Origin: an uncultured Muribaculaceae bacterium
Lineage (GTDB): Bacteria; Bacteroidota; Bacteroidia; Bacteroidales; Muribaculaceae
NCBI GenBank assembly: GCA_910577465.1
Contig: CAJTMM010000003.1
Coordinates: 40,289 to 104,288, forward strand
DNA: 64,000 bases
Direction: 5' to 3'
Shown: in pieces, positions 44,206-53,089 of the stretch
Layout: each line of letters begins with the position of its first letter
How positions within the stretch are numbered: the first letter of the stretch is position 1
The notes under the pieces: generated by a model
The model's database searches: none
Seen by the model: only the letters and a program-made list of their open reading frames with translations
Told to the model about the DNA's origin: nothing
Program-made: the position numbers and the translations under genes

Positions 44206-44859
44206 ATGAAAAAAGGCATATTTTCCTTAATAGCGGTTATGATATTAGCCGCAATTCCCGCCCACGCATTCGACATAAAAGACGCGTTGAAAAAGATTGG
44301 TTCCAAGGACAGCACCTCTACATCAAGCGGTCTCGGTTCCATCCTCGGCAACCTGCTGTCTACCGACAAGATAGAGCTGAAATCCATGGTAGGTAACTGG
44401 AGTTACTCCGCTCCGGCAGTATCATTCAAAAGCGACAACCTCTTGAAGAAAGCCGGCGGCGCTGCCGCATCCGCAACAATTACCGGGAAGCTCGCGCCCA
44501 TATACAAGACTGCGGGATTCGACAAAATGACACTGACCATTGCCGAAGACAGCACTTTCAGCATGAAAGTACGTGGCATCACTCTTAAAGGTACCATAGA
44601 AAATGTGTCCGACAATTCCTCAGATGCCAATTTCATATTCAACTTCAAAGTCGCAGGCAAAATAAAAGTTGGCAAGATGAATACTTACGTGACCAAAAAC
44701 GCGGCAGGCAATATGAGTATCACATTCGACGTCTCAAAGCTCATCACTTTGGTGGAGAAAGTAAGTACATTCACCAACAACAGCACTCTTAAAAGCGCAT
44801 CCGCCCTACTTAACAGCTACGACGGGCTTTGCGCCGGATTCGAACTCAAGAAACAATAA
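44206..44859 (+). CDS. Exported DUF4923 family protein
   Basis: A 217-residue protein with a signal peptide (MKKGIFSLIAVMILAAIPAHA, 1-21). The family hallmark is visible: a first segment FDIKDALKKIG, a Ser-rich linker, LGSILGNLLSTDKIELKSMVGNWSYSAPAVSFKSDNLLKKAGG, then paired strands around MTLTIAEDSTFSMKVRGITLKGTIEN, and the C-terminal KLITLVEKVSTFTNNSTLKSASALLNSYDGLCAGFELKK. DUF4923 is a lipocalin-like family of Bacteroidetes without known function. It has its own strong promoter; the radical SAM gene follows after 27 bases and may share the transcript. Confidence 0.85.
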   Translation: MKKGIFSLIAVMILAAIPAHAFDIKDALKKIGSKDSTSTSSGLGSILGNLLSTDKIELKSMVGNWSYSAPAVSFKSDNLLKKAGGAAASATITGKLAPIYKTAGFDKMTLTIAEDSTFSMKVRGITLKGTIENVSDNSSDANFIFNFKVAGKIKVGKMNTYVTKNAAGNMSITFDVSKLITLVEKVSTFTNNSTLKSASALLNSYDGLCAGFELKKQ

Positions 44860-44886
44860 ACCGCCTGCGATTGCGGCATTCAACCG

Positions 44887-46329
44887 ATGAAGATTACGTT
44901 TTTAGTCCCACCATCGTTCGACGACGAACGTCCTGCCGAACGTAGCGCCGGATGTACTCGCGTGGTGGTGCTCGCGCCCAACATCTACGAACTCACCATG
45001 GCGGCGGTACTTGAACAGGACTCACGCTATGATGTCAAATATCGCGATTTCGTTTACAACGGAGCCACTACGGAGCAATTCATTGAATTTATCAACGGCG
45101 ATGACAGCGACATTTACATAATCTGGGGGGTAAATCTGTCATTCGACACCGATATGAATGCCATCGGATGCATACGGCAGGCACATCCCCACACACCAGT
45201 AATACTTCTCGGCCCCGGTCCCACATACTTTACACATAAATATCTAAAACACAACGATATCATAATAGTGCGCGGTGAACCGGAAGCTACATGCGCCGAG
45301 CTAATTGACCACTTGTACAACCGCACCGACTGGAGAGGTATCGACGGCATAAGCTATCGTGGGACCGACGGCAATGTCGTGACAAACAAGCCACGGAAAT
45401 TAATCAACGACCTTGACTCCCTCCCCTTTCCCGCACGCCATCTCGTAGCCGACCACACGTTCCATAATCCCAAGCTGAAGACAGGGCCGTACACCACGAT
45501 GTTCACCTCGCGCAACTGTCCGTTCCACTGCATATATTGCGTGCCGTCATCACTCTCTTTTGCACGCGAAATCGAATCTCGCAGAGCCACAGGACACAAA
45601 CCGGCCATCGGATTCCGCACCATAGCAAGCATCGAAAAGGAAGTGGCTATGCTACACGAACAAGGCTACAAAGCCATCGGATTCATGGACGACAATTTTA
45701 TATGGAATGCCGAACGCACACGTGCCATCTGCGACATAATGCGTCAATACGGTATGGTATGGGGATGCGAGGCCCGCGTCGATGCCATAACACCCGAGAT
45801 AGCACGTATGCTTGGTGAGAGCGGATGCCGGTACGTGGATTTAGGTGTGGAGTCCTTCGACGACGCCATATTGGAGTACGTGAAGAAAGGCATAACCGTA
45901 GCCGACATATACCGCGCCATCAGCGAACTGAAAAAGAACAAGGTTCCGGTAAAACTCAACATCCTCATAGGAAGTTCTCCTCTCGAAACTAAGCAAACAG
46001 TAAAAAAGACACTGAAAGAAGCAAAGAAACTCGGTGTCGATCAAGTGATGTTCAACATCGTGTCACCATTCCCTGGAACGGAGTATTACAAACAGTGTGT
46101 CGACAACGGATGGCTCGCCACCCCCGACTATGTTCCTACCGACGTGCAGCGCCACTCCATACTCAACCTCCCGTCCATATCCGCCAAGGAGATGGAACAC
46201 CTGCTGTTCATGAACAATCTGCGCTTCTTCCTCTCCCCCCGGTTTATTATCAGACATATATGCCGCTTCAAATCTTGGTCGGAATTCACAAGTGCGCTGA
46301 AGTCGCTGAAAATAAAATTATTCAATTAG
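44887..46329 (+). CDS. B12-binding domain radical SAM protein
   Basis: A 480-residue enzyme of the B12-dependent radical SAM class. An N-terminal cobalamin-binding-like Rossmann domain (about 1-140, with YIIWGVNLSFD and VILLGPGPTYF) precedes the radical SAM barrel. The [4Fe-4S] ligands are Cys211, Cys215 and Cys218 in CPFHCIYC. Further family segments are GFMDDNFIWNAERTR, GCEARVDAI and YVDLGVESFDDAILEYVKKG. The classic His of the B12 DxHxxG motif is not obvious, so cobalamin may bind base-off or not at all. Substrate unknown. The start lies 27 bases after the DUF4923 gene, and a glycosyltransferase follows after 16 bases, so a role in modifying a lipid or glycan is possible. Confidence 0.88.
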   Translation: MKITFLVPPSFDDERPAERSAGCTRVVVLAPNIYELTMAAVLEQDSRYDVKYRDFVYNGATTEQFIEFINGDDSDIYIIWGVNLSFDTDMNAIGCIRQAHPHTPVILLGPGPTYFTHKYLKHNDIIIVRGEPEATCAELIDHLYNRTDWRGIDGISYRGTDGNVVTNKPRKLINDLDSLPFPARHLVADHTFHNPKLKTGPYTTMFTSRNCPFHCIYCVPSSLSFAREIESRRATGHKPAIGFRTIASIEKEVAMLHEQGYKAIGFMDDNFIWNAERTRAICDIMRQYGMVWGCEARVDAITPEIARMLGESGCRYVDLGVESFDDAILEYVKKGITVADIYRAISELKKNKVPVKLNILIGSSPLETKQTVKKTLKEAKKLGVDQVMFNIVSPFPGTEYYKQCVDNGWLATPDYVPTDVQRHSILNLPSISAKEMEHLLFMNNLRFFLSPRFIIRHICRFKSWSEFTSALKSLKIKLFN

Positions 46330-46345
46330 TCTCCCAATCCTTTTG

Positions 46346-47092
46346 ATGCGACTATCAGTAATCATACTCACGCATAACCAATATCACTACACCCGGCAAT
46401 GCCTGCGCTCCGTCACCGACTGTCTGGCAAATGACTCCGATACGGAAATAATAGTGGTAGACAATGGTTCAACTGACCGCACCATAGATATGATTTGTGA
46501 ATCATTTCCTGACGTCATCACCATACGCCTTCCTCAGAACCGGGGAATAGCCTACGGCAGAAACACAGGCATCAAAGCATCACGCGGACGTCATATCCTG
46601 CTGCTCGACAACGATACCATAGTCAACGCCAAGGCAATTCATACCCTGGAAGCGACACTCGACAATGCGCCTGACATAGGAATCTGCGCACCCCGACTGT
46701 GCGACACCTCCGGCAAAACACAGTCCAGTTTCAAACGCTATCCCGGAATCATGGAAAAAGCTCTGAACCTGCTTGACCGTTCACGCTCATCCGCCCGCGA
46801 TATACCTGACGGACCCATCGAACCCGACTATGTAATCGGTGCATGCCAGATGATTTCCCGGGAAGCCTTAAACAAAACAGGCTTGCTTGACGAATCTATA
46901 TTTTTCGGACCTGAAGATGCCGACCTATGCATCCGTATGCGACAGGCAGGCTACCGTGTTGTCTATTTACCATCGGTCCATATCATCCACCATTGGCAAC
47001 GGTCCACAGCAGCCAATCCCCTCTCCGCTCTCGGGCGTAAACATATAGCCGCCCTCATTCATTTCTACCGCAAACACCACCGGTGGATATGA
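46346..47092 (+). CDS. Family 2 glycosyltransferase (rhamnosyltransferase-like)
   Basis: A 248-residue soluble GT2 enzyme. The start is ATG 46346 (MRLSVIILTHNQYHY); the frame is also open from the preceding TTG. Motifs: IIVVDNGSTDRT, PQNRGIAYGRNTGIKASRGRHILLLDNDTIV (DxD), and FFGPEDADLCIRMRQAGYRVVYLPSVHIIHHWQRST, which is typical of transferases in O-antigen or surface glycan synthesis. Donor and acceptor cannot be read. It follows the radical SAM gene by 16 bases and ends near a hairpin. Confidence 0.9.
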   Translation: MRLSVIILTHNQYHYTRQCLRSVTDCLANDSDTEIIVVDNGSTDRTIDMICESFPDVITIRLPQNRGIAYGRNTGIKASRGRHILLLDNDTIVNAKAIHTLEATLDNAPDIGICAPRLCDTSGKTQSSFKRYPGIMEKALNLLDRSRSSARDIPDGPIEPDYVIGACQMISREALNKTGLLDESIFFGPEDADLCIRMRQAGYRVVYLPSVHIIHHWQRSTAANPLSALGRKHIAALIHFYRKHHRWI

Positions 47093-47101
47093 CCGGATAT
47101 A

Positions 47102-47135
47102 ATTCGGGAGCACTCCAGCCGGAGCACTCCCGAAC
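47102..47135. terminator. Hairpin between convergent genes
   Basis: TTCGGGAG pairs with CTCCCGAA, with a further CTCC/GGAG pairing inside a small internal loop. The T tract on either side is poor, so terminator activity is uncertain. It lies between the convergent glycosyltransferase and lipoprotein genes. Confidence 0.5.
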
Positions 47136-47159
47136 TTTACGGTATTTACGGAAATAATC

Positions 47160-47630
47160 CTATTTCAACGTATATACAAGATCCATTTGCGAAGTCACAC
47201 CGCCCGACGACTCAGGAATATCCGATGCATTTTCAACCAGATAAACCTTCACCTGAGATACAGCCGTGGCAAGTTGACAACCCTCCTCGGCTACAGTCAT
47301 CTCCATGGTGAGTGTGTAACCGCCTGCGGCAAGTTTATCAGTCGGTATCTTTACGCCGAAAGGAGCATAGGGATTTACTGCTATCGGTGCACCGTTGAGC
47401 CAATAGCTGACCGGTCCGTTAGTAACCTTATTACCTTCACGTACAGCGGTTACCTTCACTGATGCCACTTCGAGAGTATCAGGTTTCACCACATATACCG
47501 AACCATCCACTACGGTGGCGTTATTATACTCCAGTGATATATCCACTTTAGGCAGTTTGTCATCATCATCGCACGAGGTCATCATACCAATGAGCGGCAA
47601 AGCCAGTAATAAAAACCATAATTTTTTCAT
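47160..47630 (-). CDS. Small lipoprotein of unknown function
   Basis: A 156-residue lipoprotein. The signal sequence MKKLWFLLLALPLIGMMTSC ends in the lipidated Cys20, followed by four Asp, which resembles the acidic surface-export signal of Bacteroidetes lipoproteins. The mature part is one all-beta domain (VDISLEYNNATVVDGSVYVVKPDTLEVASVKVTA, a central NGPVSYWLNGAPI strand, and GGYTLTMEMTVAEEGC), like an Ig-type fold. I recognise no named family. It lies 45 bases downstream of clpB on the same strand and might be read through from it. Confidence 0.75.
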   Translation of the reverse strand: MKKLWFLLLALPLIGMMTSCDDDDKLPKVDISLEYNNATVVDGSVYVVKPDTLEVASVKVTAVREGNKVTNGPVSYWLNGAPIAVNPYAPFGVKIPTDKLAAGGYTLTMEMTVAEEGCQLATAVSQVKVYLVENASDIPESSGGVTSQMDLVYTLK

Positions 47631-47675
47631 AAGTCAATCCTTTCTTTTAGTTGTTTAAAAATTTATTGTGTGTAT

Positions 47676-50267
47676 TTAGTTTCTGAACACAAGTTCCTGG
47701 TCATTGACATCTATCACTATAGGTCGTTCCTTATCGACCTTTTGTGAAAGAATATCTTTCGACAACCGGTTGAGCACCAGTCTGTGGATAGCTCTCTTGA
47801 CCGGACGCGCACCGAACTCGGGATCATATCCCTCTTCGGCAAGATATTTAAGCGCGGCGGGGGTCACCTCAAGCGTAACGCCATTTGCCGACAGCATCTT
47901 CTGTATGCTGCGTATCTGCAAACCTACGATTTCCTCTATCTCTTTTTCATTCAATGGAGTGAACATTATAGTCTCATCGATTCGGTTCAGGAATTCAGGT
48001 CTTATAGTCTGCTTGAGCATATCCAGCACCTCAACCTTGGTCTTTTCTATTGTCTCCTCACGGTTTTCATCGGTCATTTTCGCAAAATTGTCACGGATTA
48101 CCGATGAACCCATATTGGATGTCATGATTATAATCGTGTTCTTGAAGTTGACCAGACGTCCCTTGTTATCAGTCAGACGTCCGTCGTCAAGTACCTGAAG
48201 CAGGATATTGAACACATCGGGATGAGCTTTTTCTATCTCATCAAACAGTACTACCGAATACGGTTTGCGGCGCACGGCCTCTGTCAACTGACCGCCTTCG
48301 TCATAGCCCACATATCCGGGAGGCGCTCCTACCAGTCGGCTCACGGCATGTTTCTCCTGATACTCGCTCATATCTATTCGTGTCATCATATTTTCGTCAT
48401 CGAACAGATATTCGGCAAGTGCCTTGGCAAGTTCGGTCTTGCCTACACCGGTGGTACCGAGGAATATGAACGAGCCTATGGGCCTACGGGGGTCATTAAG
48501 TCCGGCGCGGCTTCTGCGCACGGCATCGGCTATGGCGCTTATAGCCTCTTCCTGACCCACAACTCGGTTGTGAAGCTCCGATTCGAGATGCAGCAATTTT
48601 TCCTTTTCGCTCTGCACCATTTTATTCACGGGAATACCGGTCCAGCGCGATACCACATCAGCTATATCCTCAGCATCGACCTCCTCTTTTATCAAGGCTT
48701 TTTCGCCCTGCATCATCTTCAGTTGCTCCTGAATTTCAGCATTTTCACGTTCTTTTTGCTGAACCTTCGAGTAGCGTATCTCGGCAACCTTGGCATAATC
48801 GCCCTCGCGTTCGGCACGTTCTGCGTCGAAATTGAGTTGTTCGATATCTATCTTGTTCTGCTGTATGCGGTTTATCAAGTCTTTTTCAGCCCGCCATTTT
48901 GCGGTATATTCTTTTTCATCTTCACGCATCTGGGCAAGGTCTTTCTCTATCTCCTTCACTTTCTCGGTATCACCCTCACGCTTTATAGCCTCACGTTCAA
49001 TCTCCTTCTGGGCTATCATACGCGTGATCTCATCAAGTGCCTGCGGCACGGAATCTATCTCCAGGCGCAGTTTCGACGCGGCTTCATCCACGAGGTCTAT
49101 AGCCTTATCCGGAAGGAATCGATCTGTGATATATCGCTCGGAAAGCTGGACGGCGGCTATAATCGCCTCGTCACGGATACGCACCTTATGGTGGTTCTCG
49201 TAACGCTCCTTCAGCCCGCGCAATATAGCTATGGCACTGAGTTCGTCAGGTTCGTTTACCATCACTTTCTGGAATCGGCGTTCAAGTGCCTTGTCTTTTT
49301 CAAAATATTTTTGGTATTCGTCGAGAGTGGTAGCGCCTATGCTGCGCAACTCACCGCGGGCCAATGCCGGCTTCAATATATTGGCGGCATCCATGGCACC
49401 CTCACCCTTTCCGGCTCCTACCAGGGTATGTATCTCGTCTATAAACAGGATTATCTCGCCATCACTCTGCGTCACCTCGTTGACTATAGCTTTCAGACGT
49501 TCCTCGAACTCACCCTTGTATTTGGCACCCGCCACAAGCGCACCCATATCAAGCGAGAAGATTTGTTTGCTACGCAAGTTCTCCGGAACATCGCCACGTA
49601 CTATACGCTGAGCCAGCCCCTCGGCTATCGCTGTTTTACCGGTACCCGGTTCGCCTATCAGCATAGGATTATTCTTGGTCCTGCGGCTTAGAATCTGGAG
49701 CACCCTGCGGATTTCCTCGTCACGGCCTATCACAGGATCGAGTTTTCCTGAACGTGCTCGCTCATTTAAGTTTATCGCATATTTGCTCAAAGCATTGTAT
49801 GTGTCCTCTGCACTCTGGTCGGTGGCTTTCTTTCCTTTCCTGAGTTCATCAATGGCACTCTTCAGCTCTTTTTCGCCAAGACCGGCATCTTTCATAATGG
49901 TTGACGCCGGAGAATTGATTTCAAACAACGCAAGGAGCAGTGCCTCCAAGGTCACGTATTCATCACCCTGTTTTTTTGCTACATCAAGCGAACGTTGCAA
50001 CACATCATTGGAATACCTGCTCAAATAAGGCTCACTGCCGCCGGACACCTTGGGCAGTGACGATATCTCTTTATCCACTTGAGCATTAAGCTGCTGTATA
50101 TTGGCACCAACTTTAGCGAAGATAAACTTCACCAATGCCTCACCTTCGGTAATCACACCTTTCAGCAGATGCACCGGTTCTATAGCCTGGTTGCCATTGC
50201 CCTTGGTTATCTCAAATGCCTTTTGGATAGCCTCTTGCGACTTAATAGTGAAATTATTGAAATTCAT
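47676..50267 (-). CDS. clpB: ATP-dependent chaperone ClpB
   Basis: Hexameric disaggregase that works with DnaK to rescue aggregated proteins. The 863-residue length is normal. N-domain 1-150 (FTIKSQEAIQKAFEITKGNGNQAIEP), NBD1 with Walker A GEPGTGKT at 205-212 and FIDEIHTLVGAG, a long coiled-coil M-domain (about 400-530, rich in Glu/Lys/Arg), and NBD2 with GTTGVGKT at 604-611 and VVLFDEIEKAHPDVF. The presence of the M-domain separates it from ClpA and ClpC. I found no clear promoter in the 220 bases upstream, which may reflect a heat-shock type of control. Confidence 0.97.
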   Translation of the reverse strand: MNFNNFTIKSQEAIQKAFEITKGNGNQAIEPVHLLKGVITEGEALVKFIFAKVGANIQQLNAQVDKEISSLPKVSGGSEPYLSRYSNDVLQRSLDVAKKQGDEYVTLEALLLALFEINSPASTIMKDAGLGEKELKSAIDELRKGKKATDQSAEDTYNALSKYAINLNERARSGKLDPVIGRDEEIRRVLQILSRRTKNNPMLIGEPGTGKTAIAEGLAQRIVRGDVPENLRSKQIFSLDMGALVAGAKYKGEFEERLKAIVNEVTQSDGEIILFIDEIHTLVGAGKGEGAMDAANILKPALARGELRSIGATTLDEYQKYFEKDKALERRFQKVMVNEPDELSAIAILRGLKERYENHHKVRIRDEAIIAAVQLSERYITDRFLPDKAIDLVDEAASKLRLEIDSVPQALDEITRMIAQKEIEREAIKREGDTEKVKEIEKDLAQMREDEKEYTAKWRAEKDLINRIQQNKIDIEQLNFDAERAEREGDYAKVAEIRYSKVQQKERENAEIQEQLKMMQGEKALIKEEVDAEDIADVVSRWTGIPVNKMVQSEKEKLLHLESELHNRVVGQEEAISAIADAVRRSRAGLNDPRRPIGSFIFLGTTGVGKTELAKALAEYLFDDENMMTRIDMSEYQEKHAVSRLVGAPPGYVGYDEGGQLTEAVRRKPYSVVLFDEIEKAHPDVFNILLQVLDDGRLTDNKGRLVNFKNTIIIMTSNMGSSVIRDNFAKMTDENREETIEKTKVEVLDMLKQTIRPEFLNRIDETIMFTPLNEKEIEEIVGLQIRSIQKMLSANGVTLEVTPAALKYLAEEGYDPEFGARPVKRAIHRLVLNRLSKDILSQKVDKERPIVIDVNDQELVFRN

Positions 50268-50415
50268 ATTATATAGAAATAAATAGTTTTATCGTGTTAT
50301 ATCTCATTTAACAATCATAATACCGTTATAGTTGTGTCTTTGGCACACAATAATTTTACAGTAAGACACACCGCAATTTTCCTTCCCACTTTTACCGTAT
50401 TTAATTATAAAATGT

Positions 50416-50423
50416 TACTTTTG
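50416..50423 (+). promoter_or_regulatory. -7 element before the DUF5106 gene
   Basis: TACTTTTG at 50416-50423; no good -33 element. The leader would be about 60 bases. The rest of 50268-50490 is A/T-rich without other recognisable signals. Confidence 0.5.
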
Positions 50424-50490
50424 TAATTGCAAAACGTGTGCCAATACATGTTTTTAACATATTAATAACACCATTTGACTCAACAATAAA

Positions 50491-51411
50491 ATGAAACAAT
50501 TCATAATTATAGTTACATTTCTGCTCGGTCTTTGCGCAGCGGCACAAGACAAGCCTTACTTCCAATTGCCTATCATTCCTGACAGTCTCTCCACATTGCA
50601 GCAGCGTACAGATTATATGGTACAGCACTATTGGGACTTCTGCGATTTGAAGAAAGCATTCTCGGCACGTGACAAAATGGCGGAGTCATTCCACACTTAC
50701 CTGACATTTATGCCTTATGCATCGGCAGATGTGGTCTATGCTTCTGTAGACAAGTTCATGGCAAAGATAGCCAAACAGCCTGCCGATGTATTGTTCATTG
50801 GCGAACAGGCAGAATCGATGCTCTACAGTGATACCGCTGAGTTTCAAAGTGATGAACTGTATCTGAGATTTGCCCAAGCCATAGCCGACAATAAAAAGGT
50901 GGATAAAAATGCGAAACTCCGTTACCAGCATCAGGCAAAAATTCTGAGCCAGTCACAGATAGGCATGATAGCCCCGGAGTTTGACTACACCGACATAATG
51001 GGAGTTACACAGCATTTCGTACCCGATACCACATGCGTGGCTACGATTCTTTACTTCAACGACCCGGATTGCTCCGATTGCAACATGGCAAAACTGCGCC
51101 TTGATGCCGACATAAAGACTAACCGTCTCATAGAAAGCGGACGCGTAAAAGTGGTGAGCATAACACCCGGCGGAGTCACCGACGAATGGCAACTTAAAGC
51201 ATCATCCTATCCCGCATCATGGCGCATAGGTGCTTCTGAGGATGTCGACGACATTTACGATATACGGCACACACCATCCTTCTACATCATCGACAATAAC
51301 GGTAAGATAGTGCTGAAGAATGGCGATATCGACATTGTGCTGCGTGTGATGTCACTGCTCAACGCCCCACGTGCCAGGAAATCGGAAACAAACGCTGCAG
51401 CCAACGAATAG
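50491..51411 (+). CDS. DUF5106/thioredoxin-like exported protein
   Basis: A 306-residue protein with a signal peptide (MKQFIIIVTFLLGLCAAAQ). Residues about 25-150 fit DUF5106 (a helical domain: RTDYMVQHYWDFCDLKKAF, FHTYLTFMPYASADVVYASVDKFM). The C-terminal half (about 158-290) is a TlpA-like thioredoxin fold with CSDC in YFNDPDCSDCNMAKLRLD, followed by the cis-Pro region HTPSFYIIDNNGKIVLKNGD. Such proteins are periplasmic redox proteins of unknown target. DoxX follows 38 bases later; DoxX-family proteins are often found with thiol redox proteins, so a shared role is plausible. Confidence 0.85.
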   Translation: MKQFIIIVTFLLGLCAAAQDKPYFQLPIIPDSLSTLQQRTDYMVQHYWDFCDLKKAFSARDKMAESFHTYLTFMPYASADVVYASVDKFMAKIAKQPADVLFIGEQAESMLYSDTAEFQSDELYLRFAQAIADNKKVDKNAKLRYQHQAKILSQSQIGMIAPEFDYTDIMGVTQHFVPDTTCVATILYFNDPDCSDCNMAKLRLDADIKTNRLIESGRVKVVSITPGGVTDEWQLKASSYPASWRIGASEDVDDIYDIRHTPSFYIIDNNGKIVLKNGDIDIVLRVMSLLNAPRARKSETNAAANE

Positions 51412-51449
51412 CCACCTCATCACCTCAATAACCCCATAAATCCCATTTT

Positions 51450-51959
51450 ATGAACAGATTCTCACATATCCTCACCCGCACGTATCTGCGCTTCACCGGA
51501 TTCTCATACAGCAACATGGCAAGATTATTCATGCGCCTGTTCGTAGGTGTGATGTTCATGCAGTTCGGCATACGCCATCTCATTGGATATTCCGAATTAA
51601 GCCTTGACTTCCCCACTATGTTCGGATGGTCATCGGCAACTTGCCTTACTCTTATGATTATCATCGAGCTCGTATGCTCGCTGTTCATAATGATGGGATT
51701 CCTCACTCGATTCGCCACTATACCACCTATATGCACCATGATAGCCGCGGAATACTATATCCTGCACGACCTGCTGCCACACACATCCATCTATGGAATC
51801 GACAGCACGCAGCCCGGTTACCTTCCTATCATGTTCATAGGCATATACCTCTACATACTGCTTGCCGGACCAGGGAAAATATCACTTGACTATCTGATTT
51901 CACTGTTCATCATCGACAGTCAGGGACGTGATGAAAAGGAAGAACTCGAAGAAGTGTAA
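51450..51959 (+). CDS. DoxX family membrane protein
   Basis: A 169-residue inner-membrane protein with four hydrophobic segments, the first being ARLFMRLFVGVMFMQFGIRHLIGY (about 24-47), which is the DoxX signature. The others are about 65-85 (LTLMIIIELVCSLFIMMGFL), 90-105 and 125-145. An acidic C-terminus ends DEKEELEEV. DoxX-like proteins have varied or unknown roles in redox or respiration. It lies between the DUF5106 redox protein and mnmA. Confidence 0.85.
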   Translation: MNRFSHILTRTYLRFTGFSYSNMARLFMRLFVGVMFMQFGIRHLIGYSELSLDFPTMFGWSSATCLTLMIIIELVCSLFIMMGFLTRFATIPPICTMIAAEYYILHDLLPHTSIYGIDSTQPGYLPIMFIGIYLYILLAGPGKISLDYLISLFIIDSQGRDEKEELEEV

Positions 51960-51988
51960 TTTACTATCAGCATCCACAACATCGATTC

Positions 51989-53071
51989 ATGAAAGTTGCA
52001 GTACTAATCTCAGGAGGTGTCGACAGCGCAGTTGCCGTACACCGGTTACTTGAACAAGGTCACGACCTGCATTTATTTTACATACGCATAGGTCTGGACA
52101 CTGACGAGGGCGATTGTTCAGCCGAGGAGGACATTGAAATGTGCCGGTTCATTGCCGCACGTTATCACCTGCCGTTTGATGTGGTATCGCTACATCAGGA
52201 ATATTGGGAAAACGTAATGGAATATGCCCTGCGCACCGTAAAGGAAGGATTGACCCCCAACCCCGACATCATGTGCAACAAGATGATTAAGTTCGGATAT
52301 TTCGAGCGTCGCTGGGGACATGAATTCGATAAAACGGCCACCGGACATTACGCCACCACACTCGACATCGACGGAAAGTGCTTCTTAGGTACGGCTGTCG
52401 ATGCGGTAAAAGACCAAACTGATTTTCTTGCACGCATAGAATATTCCCAACTTGAGCACCTCATCTTCCCGATTGGAGACATGCCCAAATCCCGCGTGAG
52501 GGAGATAGCCATTGACACCGCTATGCCTAATGCCTATCGACGCGATAGTCAAGGTATATGCTTCTTAGGCAAGATTAATTACAACGACTTCATACGTCGC
52601 CATCTCGGCGAACGCCCGGGAGCCATAGTGGAGATAGAGACCGGTCGTAAACTTGGCGAGCACCGTGGATATTGGTTCCACACCATCGGACAGCGCAAGG
52701 GACTTGGACTTAGCGGAGGACCATGGTACGTGGTAAAAAAGAACGTGCACGACAATGTGATATACGTATCCAACGGATACGATACTGAAAAACAATACGG
52801 CAATACGCTCCACCTCGATGAAATGCACTGGATTACACTCGACCCGTGGAAACACGAATGCCAATCGGTGGATATCTCGTTTAAAAACCGCCACATGCCT
52901 GAATTCCTCAAAGGGAAACTCACTCATCTGGGCAACCGGGAATACATCATAGAAAGCGAGCGTAAAGTACAAGGCATAGCTCCGGGACAATTCGCCGTGG
53001 TCTACGACCGTGATAGCCGGATATGTTACGGAAGCGGCATCATAACCGGGCGCAACGACATTACGATTTAA
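51989..53071 (+). CDS. mnmA: tRNA 2-thiouridine(34) synthase MnmA
   Basis: Thiolates U34 of tRNAs for Lys, Glu and Gln. The 360-residue protein starts MKVAVLISGGVDSAVAV with the ATP-binding SGGVDS at 8-13. The catalytic Cys96 is in TPNPDIMCNKMIKFG, and the partner Cys191 in SQGICFLGKINYNDFI. The central domain contains RYWFHTIGQRKGLG-like residues (GYWFHTIGQRKGLGLSGG), and a C-terminal beta-barrel ends the protein. All key residues are present. The gene starts 29 bases after doxX and 18 bases before the next gene, consistent with one transcript. Confidence 0.94.
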   Translation: MKVAVLISGGVDSAVAVHRLLEQGHDLHLFYIRIGLDTDEGDCSAEEDIEMCRFIAARYHLPFDVVSLHQEYWENVMEYALRTVKEGLTPNPDIMCNKMIKFGYFERRWGHEFDKTATGHYATTLDIDGKCFLGTAVDAVKDQTDFLARIEYSQLEHLIFPIGDMPKSRVREIAIDTAMPNAYRRDSQGICFLGKINYNDFIRRHLGERPGAIVEIETGRKLGEHRGYWFHTIGQRKGLGLSGGPWYVVKKNVHDNVIYVSNGYDTEKQYGNTLHLDEMHWITLDPWKHECQSVDISFKNRHMPEFLKGKLTHLGNREYIIESERKVQGIAPGQFAVVYDRDSRICYGSGIITGRNDITI

Positions 53072-53089
53072 CCAAATGATTCTCCACCA

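Noticed and set aside
48222..49691. A 489-codon open frame on the plus strand
   Set aside because: Antisense to clpB, which is unmistakable; the Phe/Leu/Tyr-rich product is a by-product of the clpB codon pattern.
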